From JBDHAC01 sp039588215 (GTDB lineage Bacteria; Gemmatimonadota; Gemmatimonadetes; Palauibacterales; Palauibacteraceae): a stretch of 64,000 nucleotides of DNA. Under the pieces are notes generated by a model, which saw nothing but the letters and a program-made list of their open reading frames with translations, had not been told where the DNA came from and made no database searches. Position 1 is the first letter of the stretch. Every line of letters starts with the position of its first letter. The stretch spans positions 10,584 through 74,583 of the forward strand of contig JBDHAD010000005.1 of assembly GCA_039588215.1 (NCBI GenBank), given 5' to 3'. Shown here in pieces: positions 43,602 to 52,335 of the stretch. Made by a program: the position numbers and the translations under genes.

Positions 43602-43611
43602 GATCACCTCC
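43602..43611 (-). promoter_or_regulatory. Perfect Shine-Dalgarno deciding the TTG start of the EamA gene
   Basis: On the minus strand these ten bases read GGAGGTGATC, an exact complement to the 3' end of 16S rRNA. The spacing of nine bases to TTG at 43592 is normal, which makes the GTG inside this sequence an unlikely start. Confidence 0.7.
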
Positions 43612-43677
43612 CGGTCAGGTCAGATGGCGCCGGGCGCCCGGTCCACCGCGCCGCGCGCCGGGAAGGATCCGGGGTGC

Positions 43678-44982
43678 TCAGGCGGAGATCCCATACCGGG
43701 CGGCGTGCTCCATCGCGTCCACGAAACGGTCGAGCTCCTGGAGCGTGCTGTAGACGCTCGGCGAGATCCGCAGGCCCTTGAACTCGGGGTGGTTGATCGG
43801 CGTCGTGTAGATCTTATGCCGCTGCCACAGCCACTGGTTCAGAGGACCGGGCTCGATCCCATCGATCTCGACCGTAGCAATCCCGCACGCGAAGCCGGGC
43901 TCCAGGCTCGTGTGCAGCCGGATTCGATCGTGCTCGAGCAGCTGCCTCGCCCAGTAGTCCCGCAGATAGACGAGCCGGGCCTCCTTGCGCTTCCCTCCGA
44001 TGAGTTGGTGGAAGGTGAGCGCCTCGCCCACCGCGAGGAAGTTCGCCTCCGGGTGGGTTCCGATCTCCTCGAACTTCCGGATGTCGTCATCTCTCGCGGC
44101 CGGTGCCGCCATGAGCGGCCACACCTCGGGGATCTTCTCTCTCCGCACGTACAGAAGCCCGTTTCCGATCGGTGTGAAAAGCCATTTGTGCAAGCTCGTC
44201 GAGTAGTTGTCGCAATCCAGGTCCGAGATCTTGAAGTCGAAGTGGGCCAGGGCGTGCGCCCCATCGATGATGACCGGGATGTCCCTCTCCCGCGCCATGG
44301 CGACCACCTCGCGCACTGGGAGGATCTGCCCGGTGATGTTGATCATGTGACACATCAGGATGATGCGCGTTCGGTCGGTGATGCCCTCCTCGAAGCGTCG
44401 CACGACCTCCGCCGGGTCCTCGGCCGGTATCGGGATGACGATCTCACGCAGCACGACGCCCTCGCGCCGCTCCCGCTGCCGGAACGTGGTCAGCATGCGA
44501 CCGTAGTCCTGGGTCGTGGTCAGGATCTCGTCTCCGGGCTCCAGGTCGTACCCGAACTGGAGGGTTTGAAGACTCTCCGAGGCGTTGCGGGTGATGGCCA
44601 CTTCCTCGGAATCGACACCCCATTCCCGCGCCAGCCGCTGACGCACGCCCTCGCGCTGTGGCTCCAGGATGCGCCAACCGAAGTAGACGGGGAGCTGGTT
44701 CGCGAAGTCCAGATCGCGCTTCATCGCCTCGAGCACGTGTGCGGGGGTAGGGCTCACACCCCCGTTGTTCAGGTTCACCAGCGACCGGTCGATGGTGAAC
44801 GCTTGCTGGATGCCGACCCAGAAGTCCTCCTCCTGCGCGATCTGGTCCGGTGAGCCCGGGGTTGCGGCGAGCTCACGCGCCGCAACAAGCGCATCGCTCC
44901 ACCGAATAGGGACGGTGGCCAGGGTGCCGGCCGCGAGTGCGGGACCACCGATGGTGCCGAGGAAGTTGCGACGGGTGTACAT
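43678..44982 (-). CDS. Class V aminotransferase-fold PLP enzyme with Tat signal
   Basis: A 434-residue protein. The N-terminus TRRNFLGTIGG followed by a hydrophobic run is a twin-arginine signal, so the enzyme should be exported folded with its cofactor. The aminotransferase class V fold shows LNNGGVSPTP near residue 70, TRNASESLQ, IIDGAHALAHFDF with the PLP-binding Asp, and the Schiff-base Lys in SLHKWLF near residue 262. It resembles the isopenicillin N epimerase/cysteine desulfurase-like group. Export of such an enzyme is unusual; substrate unknown. Confidence 0.85.
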   Translation of the reverse strand: MYTRRNFLGTIGGPALAAGTLATVPIRWSDALVAARELAATPGSPDQIAQEEDFWVGIQQAFTIDRSLVNLNNGGVSPTPAHVLEAMKRDLDFANQLPVYFGWRILEPQREGVRQRLAREWGVDSEEVAITRNASESLQTLQFGYDLEPGDEILTTTQDYGRMLTTFRQRERREGVVLREIVIPIPAEDPAEVVRRFEEGITDRTRIILMCHMINITGQILPVREVVAMARERDIPVIIDGAHALAHFDFKISDLDCDNYSTSLHKWLFTPIGNGLLYVRREKIPEVWPLMAAPAARDDDIRKFEEIGTHPEANFLAVGEALTFHQLIGGKRKEARLVYLRDYWARQLLEHDRIRLHTSLEPGFACGIATVEIDGIEPGPLNQWLWQRHKIYTTPINHPEFKGLRISPSVYSTLQELDRFVDAMEHAARYGISA

Positions 44983-45176
44983 GGGCCGACTCCCGCTAAA
45001 GGCTCGAGTCAGATGGCGCCTACCCTCGGGGCGGCGGCCCCGCGGCTCTGGACGGCCGAGACGTACCTCCTAGAATACTGCTCATCCGGGCGCATGGCAG
45101 CAGCGATAGGGCGACCCTCCGCGCCGGAGGCGGAGATTCTGAAGGCGTGGTACGGCGCCAGAGGAGGGAGAAGGTG

Positions 45177-45674
45177 ATGAGACGACGACGATGGTCTTGG
45201 GCGGCGGTCCGCAGCCTCGCGCTGGGCGTGACGGCCGCGACATTCGGAGGCTGTACGTCCGATTCGATCATCCAGGTAAAGCGCAGCACCGGCCGCATCG
45301 ACCGTTCCGAGCTGGTCGGGGCCTACGTCGGAGCGACGATCGTCTTCGTGGATGGCGCGGACACCACGGACCTGAGTGCCAGCGGAGCCTTCTTCAACCT
45401 GACGCTGGGGGAGAGCTCGGGCGTCGCGGGTCACCTGTTCATACCTGGTGCCGGCGCCGGTGGGGCCGACATCGACGCCGATATGACGGGAGCTTGGACG
45501 TTCGATCTCGTGGGGCAGATCGTCCGCTTCGTCCAACAGGCGGACACGTTCGTGCGAGAATCGGAGTGGCCGGCATCGCGCGACGCATTCGCCATCGAGC
45601 TGCGGGGCACGTCTGTGCCCGACGGAGCAGATCCCGGTACGCCCGGAATAGAGATCGTCCTCCGCAAGGGGTAG
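45177..45674 (+). CDS. Small putative lipoprotein, function unknown
   Basis: A 165-residue protein. ATG at 45177 has GAGGAGGG upstream. A highly basic N-terminus (RRRRW), a hydrophobic helix and a FGGC lipobox near residue 26 predict a lipoprotein. The mature part contains beta-type strands (GAYVGATIVFV, AFFNLTLGE, WTFDLVGQIVRFVQ) and may be a small lipocalin-like or sandwich domain. No family is recognised. It stands alone, divergent from the aminotransferase. Confidence 0.6.
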   Translation: MRRRRWSWAAVRSLALGVTAATFGGCTSDSIIQVKRSTGRIDRSELVGAYVGATIVFVDGADTTDLSASGAFFNLTLGESSGVAGHLFIPGAGAGGADIDADMTGAWTFDLVGQIVRFVQQADTFVRESEWPASRDAFAIELRGTSVPDGADPGTPGIEIVLRKG

Positions 45675-45711
45675 CCGGAGGCACTCTGCTGCAGGCGCGG
45701 GGGCACCCTCC

Positions 45712-45756
45712 CGCGTCCGAGCGCTCGCTGCGGAGACCCGCCGCTCCCCGCGCCGG
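45712..45756 (+). repeat. 45-base intergenic direct repeat, copy 1
   Basis: This segment matches 50515-50559 at 43 of 45 positions and has the same orientation. It contains the palindrome CGAGCGCTCG. It lies between the small lipoprotein gene and the amidohydrolase operon. Confidence 0.8.
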
Positions 45757-45941
45757 CGTCGCGGCGACCAGACTCACACCGCGCGTGCGTTGACACCGCT
45801 CCGCCGCTAAGCGGAGATTGCCGGCCACGTGTTCTATACCCCACACGTCGTTGCCACGCGTGGGCCGCGTGCCGACTGATCCTCTCGGTGGGAGTGGTCG
45901 CCGGCCCACATTTCACATCTCAGACAGAGGTTCAGGCGCCG

Positions 45942-47645
45942 ATGAAACTCCACGACGTCCACCACGGATCGCGCCGCGGCCGTGGAACGAGGGGAGCGGG
46001 GCTCGCACTCGCGCTCCTCGTCGCGGGACTCCCCGCAGCGGCCGACGCGCAGCAACCGAGCGACACGCCCCAGCCACCTCCGTTCTTCGCCATCCAAAAC
46101 GCCCGCATCGTCACCGTATCGGGCCCCGTGATCGAGAGCGGAACGGTCGTGATCTCCTTCGGGCTGATCGAAGCCGTGGGCAGTAACGTGCTGATCCCGG
46201 CGGAGGCCTGGGTGATCGATGGCTCGGGAATGACGGTGTACCCAGGGCTGTTCGACGGGCTCTCGTCGCTGGGGCTCGAACAGGCCCAGACGGGTGGCGA
46301 CCAGGCCGGCGGCCCCGGTGGCGTCTTCGGCGGCGGAAACCAGCCGATCTCCGAAGGCCCGGAGGACCGCCCCGCGACCACCCCCTGGGTGAGTGCGGCG
46401 GACATGCTCGACCCCGAGGACAATCGGCTGGCAACGTGGCGCGAGGGCGGTTTCACGACTGCGTTGACCGTCCCGGACGAGGGGATCGTCACCGGACAGG
46501 CGGCGGTGATCAGCCTGGGGGGCGACGCCCAGGAGATGATCGTCAAGACGCCCGCGGCCCTGCACGTGACCATGAATCGCGCCGGCGGCTTCCGCTCGTT
46601 CCCCAGCTCCCTCATGGGCACGATCGCCTACGTGAAGCAGCTCTACGCCGATGCCAGGCACCAATCGGCGTACGAGGCGGCATACGAGGCCAATCCAGCG
46701 GGGCGTGCGCGGCCCAAGTACGACCGCGCGCTCGCACCTGTCCAACAATCGATCGCCGACGGGTGGCCGACCGTATTCCTCGGCAACGAGGTCAAGGAGA
46801 TCCGCCGGGCGGTAAAGTTGGGTGAAGACACCGGCGCCCGCGCAGTCGTGGCCGGTGCGCACGAGGCGTACGAGATCGCCGACGAGCTCGCGGCCAGCGG
46901 CGTGCCCGTGCTGGTGAACCTCGACTGGCCCGAGCGGAGCCGAAGCGCCGATCCCGAAGCGGATGAGGCCCTGACCTCGCTTCGTCGACGCGCCTACGCA
47001 CCCACGACGCCCGCCCGGCTGCACGCAGCGGGCGCGACCTTCGCGTTCTATTCCGGGGATCTCGGGAGCCCGCGCGAGGTGATCGAAAACGTGAACGTGG
47101 CCATCGAGAAGGGACTCCCGGCGGATGCGGCTCTACGCGCCCTCACGCTCGGTCCGGCCGAGATCTTCGGCGTCGCGGACCGACTGGGCTCGATCGATGC
47201 CGGTAAGATCGCCAACCTGATCGTGACCGACGGCGACCTGTTCGATGAATCGACGAAGGTGAAGATGGTGTTCGTCGACGGCCGCAAGTTCGAGGAGCGC
47301 GAGGCCGAGCGACCCACGGCCCCGCCCACGGTCGACATGACCGGTCGTTGGGTGCTAACCATCTCGACCCCGCGCCAGACACAGGAGATCACGTTAGACC
47401 TCGAGATGAGCGAGGACGGAACGCTCACCGGAGACATCACCACCGACCGCGGCGACGCCACGATCATCGACGGCTGGGTGAGCGGTGACGAGTTCGGCTT
47501 CACGGCCATGCAGCCCATGGGTGGCCGCACTGCCGAGGTGGTCTACACAGGCACTGTAGAAGACACGGAGGTCAGCGGCACCGCCTCGTTCGGCGGCCGC
47601 TTCTCGAGCGAATTCACCGGTACCCGCCCGGGAGAGGGACAATGA
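45942..47645 (+). CDS. Amidohydrolase-fold exported protein 1 (degenerate metal site)
   Basis: A 567-residue protein with signal peptide (to about residue 36, ADAQ). The composite-domain strands and the C-terminal part (LTLGPAEIFGVADRLGSIDAGKIANLIVTDGD in two motifs) identify the amidohydrolase superfamily. However, the normal PGxxDxHxH motif is replaced by YPGLFDGLSSLGL near residue 105, so two metal ligands are missing. An extra beta domain (about residues 465-567, DMTGRWVLTIST) is appended. It may be a non-catalytic partner of the next protein. The stop overlaps the next start (ATGA). Confidence 0.8.
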   Translation: MKLHDVHHGSRRGRGTRGAGLALALLVAGLPAAADAQQPSDTPQPPPFFAIQNARIVTVSGPVIESGTVVISFGLIEAVGSNVLIPAEAWVIDGSGMTVYPGLFDGLSSLGLEQAQTGGDQAGGPGGVFGGGNQPISEGPEDRPATTPWVSAADMLDPEDNRLATWREGGFTTALTVPDEGIVTGQAAVISLGGDAQEMIVKTPAALHVTMNRAGGFRSFPSSLMGTIAYVKQLYADARHQSAYEAAYEANPAGRARPKYDRALAPVQQSIADGWPTVFLGNEVKEIRRAVKLGEDTGARAVVAGAHEAYEIADELAASGVPVLVNLDWPERSRSADPEADEALTSLRRRAYAPTTPARLHAAGATFAFYSGDLGSPREVIENVNVAIEKGLPADAALRALTLGPAEIFGVADRLGSIDAGKIANLIVTDGDLFDESTKVKMVFVDGRKFEEREAERPTAPPTVDMTGRWVLTISTPRQTQEITLDLEMSEDGTLTGDITTDRGDATIIDGWVSGDEFGFTAMQPMGGRTAEVVYTGTVEDTEVSGTASFGGRFSSEFTGTRPGEGQ

Positions 47646-49015
47646 GAAGCTTCAAGATTCAGATCGGGCGGGGTGCGGTACCCTGGCTCGCCGCAATCGG
47701 GCTCGTCGTGGGCCCCGGGACGCACCGCGCCACGGCACAGGACCAGCCGGTGCTCATCCGCAACGCGACAGTGATGACCGCGACGAACGGCACGATCCAG
47801 AACGGCTCGGTCCTGTTCGAGGACGGCCGGATCACGGCGGTGGGACCGACCGCCGACGTCGGGGCGCCGGGGGACGCGCAGGTGATCGACGGGACCGGTA
47901 AGTACGTGATCCCGGGGATCATCGACGCGCACTCCCACCTCGCGGCCGACGCGATCAACGAGGGGAGCGTAGCGGTCTCAGCGATGGTCTCGATCATGGA
48001 CGTGATCGATCCGACCGACGTCAACATCTATCGGGCCGCGGCCGGAGGAGTGACGGTCTCGCACGTGATGCACGGGAGCGCGAACCCGATCGGCGGACAG
48101 AACGCGATCATCAAGCACCGCTGGGGCGCCGACGCCCAGGGGCTCCTGTTCGAGGGAGCCACGCCCACTATCAAGTTCGCGCTGGGCGAGAACCCGAAGC
48201 GCTCCAACTTCGGTGGCGCACCCGGCGTGGAGCCGCGTTACCCTGCGACTCGCATGGGCGTGATGGACGTGATCCGACAGGCGTTCATCGATGCGACCGA
48301 GTACAAGGCGAAGTGGGAGGACCACGACGCGAGGGTCGCGAGCGGTGACAGGAACGCGATCCCTCCCCAGAGCGACCTCAAGCTGGATGCCCTCGTCGAG
48401 GTCCTGAACGGCGAGCGCCTGGTGCATTCGCATTGCTACCGGGCAGACGAGATCCTCCAGCTCATGCGGGTGGCCGAGGAGTTCGGCTTCCGGATCGCGG
48501 TGTTCCAGCACGTGCTGGAGGGCTACCGGGTCGCGGACGAGATGCGCGAGCACGGAGCGATGGCCTCCACGTTCTCCGACTGGTGGGCCTACAAGGTGGA
48601 GGCGTACGAGGCGATCCCCTACAACGCCGCGATCATGACCGAGCGCGGGCTCATCGTCTCGCTCAACTCCGACAGCGCGGAGGAAGTCCGCCACCTGAAC
48701 CAGGAAGCGGCCAAGACGATGAAATGGGGCGGGATGACCGAGGACCAGGCGCTCGCGATGATCACGATCAACCCTGCCATCCAGCTCCGGCTCGACGATC
48801 GAGTGGGCTCGATCGAGGTGGGGAAAGATGCCGATCTGGTCATCTACGACAACTACCCGCTCAGCTCGTACGCGAAGGTCCGCACGACGTTCGTCGATGG
48901 CGAGGTGGTGTTCGATGTCGACGCCGACCGTCAGATGCGGGAAGCCGTGGCGGCGGAGAAAGCAGAGCTCAAAGGCCTGCTGGGCGAGACCGAGACTGAG
49001 GGAGGTGTCCGATGA
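47642..49015 (+). CDS. Amidohydrolase-fold exported enzyme 2 (intact HxH motif)
   Basis: A 457-residue protein with a signal peptide ending near ATAQ. It keeps the canonical PGIIDAHSHL near residue 97, and later HSHCYRADEI and QHVLEGYRVADE supply further His ligands, with SLNSDSAEE as the catalytic Asp region. This is the only one of the three operon proteins with a complete-looking metal centre, so it is the likely catalytic member. Related proteins are called imidazolonepropionase-like amidohydrolases, but the substrate is unknown. It overlaps both neighbours by four bases. Confidence 0.86.
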   Translation: MRSFKIQIGRGAVPWLAAIGLVVGPGTHRATAQDQPVLIRNATVMTATNGTIQNGSVLFEDGRITAVGPTADVGAPGDAQVIDGTGKYVIPGIIDAHSHLAADAINEGSVAVSAMVSIMDVIDPTDVNIYRAAAGGVTVSHVMHGSANPIGGQNAIIKHRWGADAQGLLFEGATPTIKFALGENPKRSNFGGAPGVEPRYPATRMGVMDVIRQAFIDATEYKAKWEDHDARVASGDRNAIPPQSDLKLDALVEVLNGERLVHSHCYRADEILQLMRVAEEFGFRIAVFQHVLEGYRVADEMREHGAMASTFSDWWAYKVEAYEAIPYNAAIMTERGLIVSLNSDSAEEVRHLNQEAAKTMKWGGMTEDQALAMITINPAIQLRLDDRVGSIEVGKDADLVIYDNYPLSSYAKVRTTFVDGEVVFDVDADRQMREAVAAEKAELKGLLGETETEGGVR

Positions 49016-50403
49016 CTGCGCGCAGACTGCACATCGGGGCGCTCTTGCTCCCGCTGGCTTTCGGGATCTCCGGAGGCGCCAGCGCGCAGGAGAATGAGCT
49101 CACGCCGATCCAGGACACCTACGCGATCGTCGGTGCCACGATCCACACGCTCTCTGACGGCGTGATCGAGAACGGCACGGTTCTAATGCGGGGTGGCCGG
49201 ATCATCGAGGTCGGCCCCGGGCTCAACGTTCCGTCCGACGCGGCGGTGATCGACGCGACCGGGAAGCACGTCTATCCCGGGATGATCGATGCCTTCAGCC
49301 GGCTGGGACTCACGGAGATCGGAGCGGTCGCCGCGACGAACGACCAAAACGAGCTCGGGAACTTCACACCGCACCTGAACGCCCACACCGCGATCCATCC
49401 GGCGAGCGAGCACATACCGGTCGCACGCGCGAACGGGATCACCCACACGCTCGCGGCTCCCGGCAGCGGGGGAGGCGGCTTTGGCGGGGGCGGCGGAGCC
49501 GGCAGCATCGATGGGCAGGCGACCCTCATCCACCTGGACGGGTGGACGGTCGAGGAGATGCAGATCGAGCGATCGGCTGCCATGGTCGTCAATTGGCCGA
49601 CCATCCGGACGGGGGGCGGACGGTTTGGCGGTTTCGGTGGGGGCGGCGGAACGCGCTCCTTCAACGAGGCCAAGAAGATCTACGACGAAGCCGTGGTCAA
49701 GCTGGATGACTGGCTGACGGCGGCCCGTCACTACAAGCAAGCGATGGACGCCGGGTCGACGCGGATCGACCGGGATCTACAGCTCGAGCACCTGTCTCGT
49801 GTGTTCGATGGGGGCTTGCCGGTCATCATCGTGGCAAACCAGAAGCGCTCCATCGAAGGTGCGATCGAATTCGCCGAACGACATGGGTTGCGCATGGTGC
49901 TCGCGGGCGGACGCGATGCGCGCGAGGTGAAGGAGACCCTCGCCGAGAGGGAAATCCCCGTGATCCTCGGCCCCGTCCAGACGTTGCCGGACCAGACGGA
50001 CGACCCGTACGACGAGCCCAACACGCTGGCGGGAGATCTCTACAGCGCCGGCGTCCAGATCGCGTTCGCGACGTTCGACTCCTCGAATTCCCGCCTGCTA
50101 CCCTATGAAGCCGCGAATACGGTCTCGTTCGGACTGCCGCAGGAGGCGGCGCTCGAGGCGATCACCCTGAATCCGGCGAAGATCCTCGGCGTCAGCGACC
50201 GACTCGGCTCGATCGAGGTCGGAAAAGTGGGGAACCTGATCGTCACCGACGGAGATCCGCTCGAGATCCAGACGGAGATCGAGCACGTGTTCATCAAAGG
50301 CGTCCCCGTGGATCTCGACAACAAGCACCGGCGGCTGTGGGAGAAGTATCGGGCACGACCGCAGAAGGCGAAGCCGGTTACGGTGTCGGAGGCGACGCCC
50401 TAA
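49012..50403 (+). CDS. Amidohydrolase-fold exported protein 3 (degenerate metal site)
   Basis: A 463-residue protein with a signal peptide (ending ASAQE). The N-terminal beta domain and the C-terminal ALEAITLNPAKILGVSDRLG motif are amidohydrolase-like, yet the HxH site reads YPGMIDAFSRLGL near residue 87. Two glycine-rich loops (GSGGGGFGGGGGAG near 150 and GGRFGGFGGGGG near 205) are inserted. Sequence and layout parallel protein 1, so the three seem to descend from one ancestor. It ends the operon. Confidence 0.8.
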   Translation: MTARRLHIGALLLPLAFGISGGASAQENELTPIQDTYAIVGATIHTLSDGVIENGTVLMRGGRIIEVGPGLNVPSDAAVIDATGKHVYPGMIDAFSRLGLTEIGAVAATNDQNELGNFTPHLNAHTAIHPASEHIPVARANGITHTLAAPGSGGGGFGGGGGAGSIDGQATLIHLDGWTVEEMQIERSAAMVVNWPTIRTGGGRFGGFGGGGGTRSFNEAKKIYDEAVVKLDDWLTAARHYKQAMDAGSTRIDRDLQLEHLSRVFDGGLPVIIVANQKRSIEGAIEFAERHGLRMVLAGGRDAREVKETLAEREIPVILGPVQTLPDQTDDPYDEPNTLAGDLYSAGVQIAFATFDSSNSRLLPYEAANTVSFGLPQEAALEAITLNPAKILGVSDRLGSIEVGKVGNLIVTDGDPLEIQTEIEHVFIKGVPVDLDNKHRRLWEKYRARPQKAKPVTVSEATP

Positions 50404-50514
50404 ACAGGCGCGAGGGCGGCAGGTACTCCTTAGCTCGCAGCAGACGCGCGCTGAGGTGCGATCAGAGGCCCGGGTTGGCGAGTCGGATTGTTCGGCTCGC
50501 GGCCCGGGCTTTCG

Positions 50515-50559
50515 CGCGTCCGAGCGCTCGCTGCGGAGACCTGCCGCTCCTCGCGCCGG
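50515..50559 (+). repeat. 45-base intergenic direct repeat, copy 2
   Basis: Near-identical to 45712-45756, with two C/T differences. It sits just after the three-gene amidohydrolase operon while copy 1 sits just before it, so the pair brackets the operon. Confidence 0.8.
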
Positions 50560-50650
50560 GGCGCCGCCGTAACCTCGCCCCGATCTTCACCAAGGTGGGA
50601 GGGGAGGCGGGCGAACCCGGAGTGCGGAGCGGACCCGGCCTACGAATAGA

Positions 50651-50677
50651 AGGGGCGGCCCTGCCAGGACCGCCCCT
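50651..50677. terminator. Convergent hairpin terminator
   Basis: AGGGGCGG at 50651-50658 pairs with CCGCCCCT at 50670-50677 around an 11-base loop. It lies between the amidohydrolase operon and the oppositely oriented lipoprotein gene and could serve both. T-runs on either side are weak. Confidence 0.55.
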
Positions 50678-50714
50678 CTGGTGTCAGGTGACCCTGTTTT
50701 GGTCACGGTGTTGG

Positions 50715-51914
50715 CTACGGTACGTCGATCATACGGACTGCGTCGGTTCCTTCGATTGCCTGACCGTCGAAGGTCTCCCCACTGAGGGTTCCCTCGGTGG
50801 ACGCACAGTCGAGTCCGGTATCACCCAGACGGAAGTGGAACACCAGATCGATGTCCCCGTCGCCGTCCACGTCCTCCTCGTGGCGGCGCGGCAACCCCGT
50901 ATTTTTGTCGATGTGCGTCTCGCCGGCTCCCTCGAAGGTCACGGTGGTGTGATCCACCGTGGTCGCGTCGAAGTCGTCGGTCGTCAGTATGGCGACCGCG
51001 ATGACTCCAGGCGGGTTGTTGCAGTTGATCGAGTTCGGGTCGCTACCCGGCTTGATGTCGATGTCGACGATGAGAGGTCCGCACACCTCGAACACCGAAT
51101 TTGACACTAGTTGGCGATAGTCAGGATCGGTGTTATTGGATTGAGATGCGGGGAAGGTGTTCAGGCCTACGACGTTCCCGCCGGCGTTGATGGCCAGCAC
51201 ATGTCGACCGTTATCGTAGTTCTCGCACAGGACAGCACCGGCGGAGAGGTTGACGAAGTTGGCGAACGACGAGGACGTCGAGCCTACCCCCGCCAGCATT
51301 CGGTCGCACACCGGGATGCCATCTCCCACGGCGGGTGGAATCGTGATTCCACCTGCAGCAGCATTGGAGATCCCGGCCTGTTGGAACGGCGACAGACCCG
51401 CAGCGAAGATGGCCGGACCGAACCCGATGCCACCGGGTCCCGAGAATCCGAATGTCGCCAACACCACTCCGCCGCCTGTGCTCGCAAAACCGGCCAAAGC
51501 GTTCGCGCCCGAGGCAAGGGCGGGAGCGTTGAATCCACATCGGTTGTCGGACATCGCGATCACGCACTGAAAGTTGTCGCGAAGGTCTTGAGCCGTCGGC
51601 AGAGCGACATCGCCGTCGATCAGCGCGACCGAGCCGAACCTCCCGTCCGCGTTCAGCGTGGTGACGGTATTCTGGGCGCCAAAGACGCCGGTCAAATCGG
51701 TGCAGTACGCCAAGACCCCTACGGCCGGCCCACTGCTGGCGAGCGAAATCGGAAGGTCAGGAGCACTCGACGTAGAGATCTGGTCTACCGGAGTCCCCAC
51801 TGCCTCCTGGCCTTCCGTGGAGAGCTGAGGCGCATCGAGCGGCCCCTGGCTCCTCTCGCTGCAGCCGATGACAAAGACTCCAGCGAGCAACAAGGAAGAA
51901 AGTTTCGTACGCAT
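50715..51914 (-). CDS. Lipoprotein with GATase/ThuA-like region and IDIKPGS C-terminal domain
   Basis: A 399-residue protein. ATG at 51914 is preceded by GAGG and followed by a signal with lipobox VIGC near residue 16. The middle region alternates VIAMSDN, GGGVVLATFGF and VVGLNTFPAS, resembling glutamine-amidotransferase/ThuA-like folds without a recognised catalytic Cys. A C-terminal module starts at IVDIDIKPGSDPNSIN near residue 285 and includes AVAILTTDDFDATTVD and an acidic DVDGDGDIDL, like a calcium-binding loop. The same module ends the next protein. Its leader region contains the RNA-like element at 52010. Confidence 0.72.
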   Translation of the reverse strand: MRTKLSSLLLAGVFVIGCSERSQGPLDAPQLSTEGQEAVGTPVDQISTSSAPDLPISLASSGPAVGVLAYCTDLTGVFGAQNTVTTLNADGRFGSVALIDGDVALPTAQDLRDNFQCVIAMSDNRCGFNAPALASGANALAGFASTGGGVVLATFGFSGPGGIGFGPAIFAAGLSPFQQAGISNAAAGGITIPPAVGDGIPVCDRMLAGVGSTSSSFANFVNLSAGAVLCENYDNGRHVLAINAGGNVVGLNTFPASQSNNTDPDYRQLVSNSVFEVCGPLIVDIDIKPGSDPNSINCNNPPGVIAVAILTTDDFDATTVDHTTVTFEGAGETHIDKNTGLPRRHEEDVDGDGDIDLVFHFRLGDTGLDCASTEGTLSGETFDGQAIEGTDAVRMIDVP

Positions 51915-52009
51915 GGTTGCCTCAATGCGGTAAAGTGAGTGAGAGACGGGTCGTGAGCCGTCAGAGGTTGACGGCCCTCGCTTCCCGTTCCGGTTCGGCA
52001 GCCAGTTAC

Positions 52010-52232
52010 GGAAAGCCGCTGGGGTCTCGGTCCACGCGGTAGCCGGTGGGCCTGTGAGACCACGCAACGAGAGTGCCTCCGCTCGCCCTGCGACCGCAGG
52101 CGGGAACCTGTCGGTCGCGAGCACGTACGCTGGGGTTGCCAAACATGTGCGCCCCCTGTGGGCTGCGTGTTGGGGTGCTGTCAGGCCGGTGTGTTGCTCA
52201 AGCAGTCACCGGCCTGGCAGCTTTTTCTTTTC
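52010..52232 (+). ncRNA. Candidate structured RNA, copy A
   Basis: This region is homologous to 53567-53791. Predicted hairpins on the plus strand are: CGAG/CTCG enclosing a conserved GCCTCCG loop (52068-52085); GCGACCG/CGGTCGC around a conserved GGGAACCTG (52090-52118); AACATG/CGTGTT (52142-52171); and a 15-pair stem (52177-52191 with 52207-52221) followed by TTTTTCTTTT. Relative to copy B, stems change in compensatory ways, and the two wobble pairs are U-G only if the plus strand is the RNA. No known riboswitch or ncRNA was recognised. It lies divergent to the lipoprotein gene. Ends are estimated from homology. Confidence 0.5.
52177..52230 (+). terminator. Intrinsic terminator of candidate RNA A
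   Basis: A 15-pair GC-rich stem with one U-G wobble is followed immediately by a T-rich tract. In the region that separates it from the next gene's 3' end there is no plus-strand coding sequence, so it would end a non-coding transcript. Confidence 0.65.
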
Positions 52233-52335
52233 AGGCGGTCCGGGTCCGCTGATCTTCGTCCGAGGCCCGGCGTTTTAGCTCAGCTCAGGACGCTTTGTGC
52301 ACCTCCGGTTAGGGTCTAGCTAGGACACGGCGCCA

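Larger units (their letters stand above)
50404..50714 (+). other. 311-base intergenic stretch with repeat and terminator
   Basis: It contains the second copy of the 45-base repeat and a terminator hairpin between two convergent genes. No additional coding sequence was found. Confidence 0.5.

Noticed and set aside
45790..45818. TTGACA-type -35 before the amidohydrolase operon
   Set aside because: At 17 bases the -10 position reads GGAGAT, too poor to call a promoter.
51915..52142. N-terminal extension of the lipoprotein at 50715, with a similar sequence before the other copy
   Set aside because: The similarity reflects the conserved RNA-like element. The ATG at 51914 with its lipobox is the better start, and the second copy's element is not in frame with its gene.
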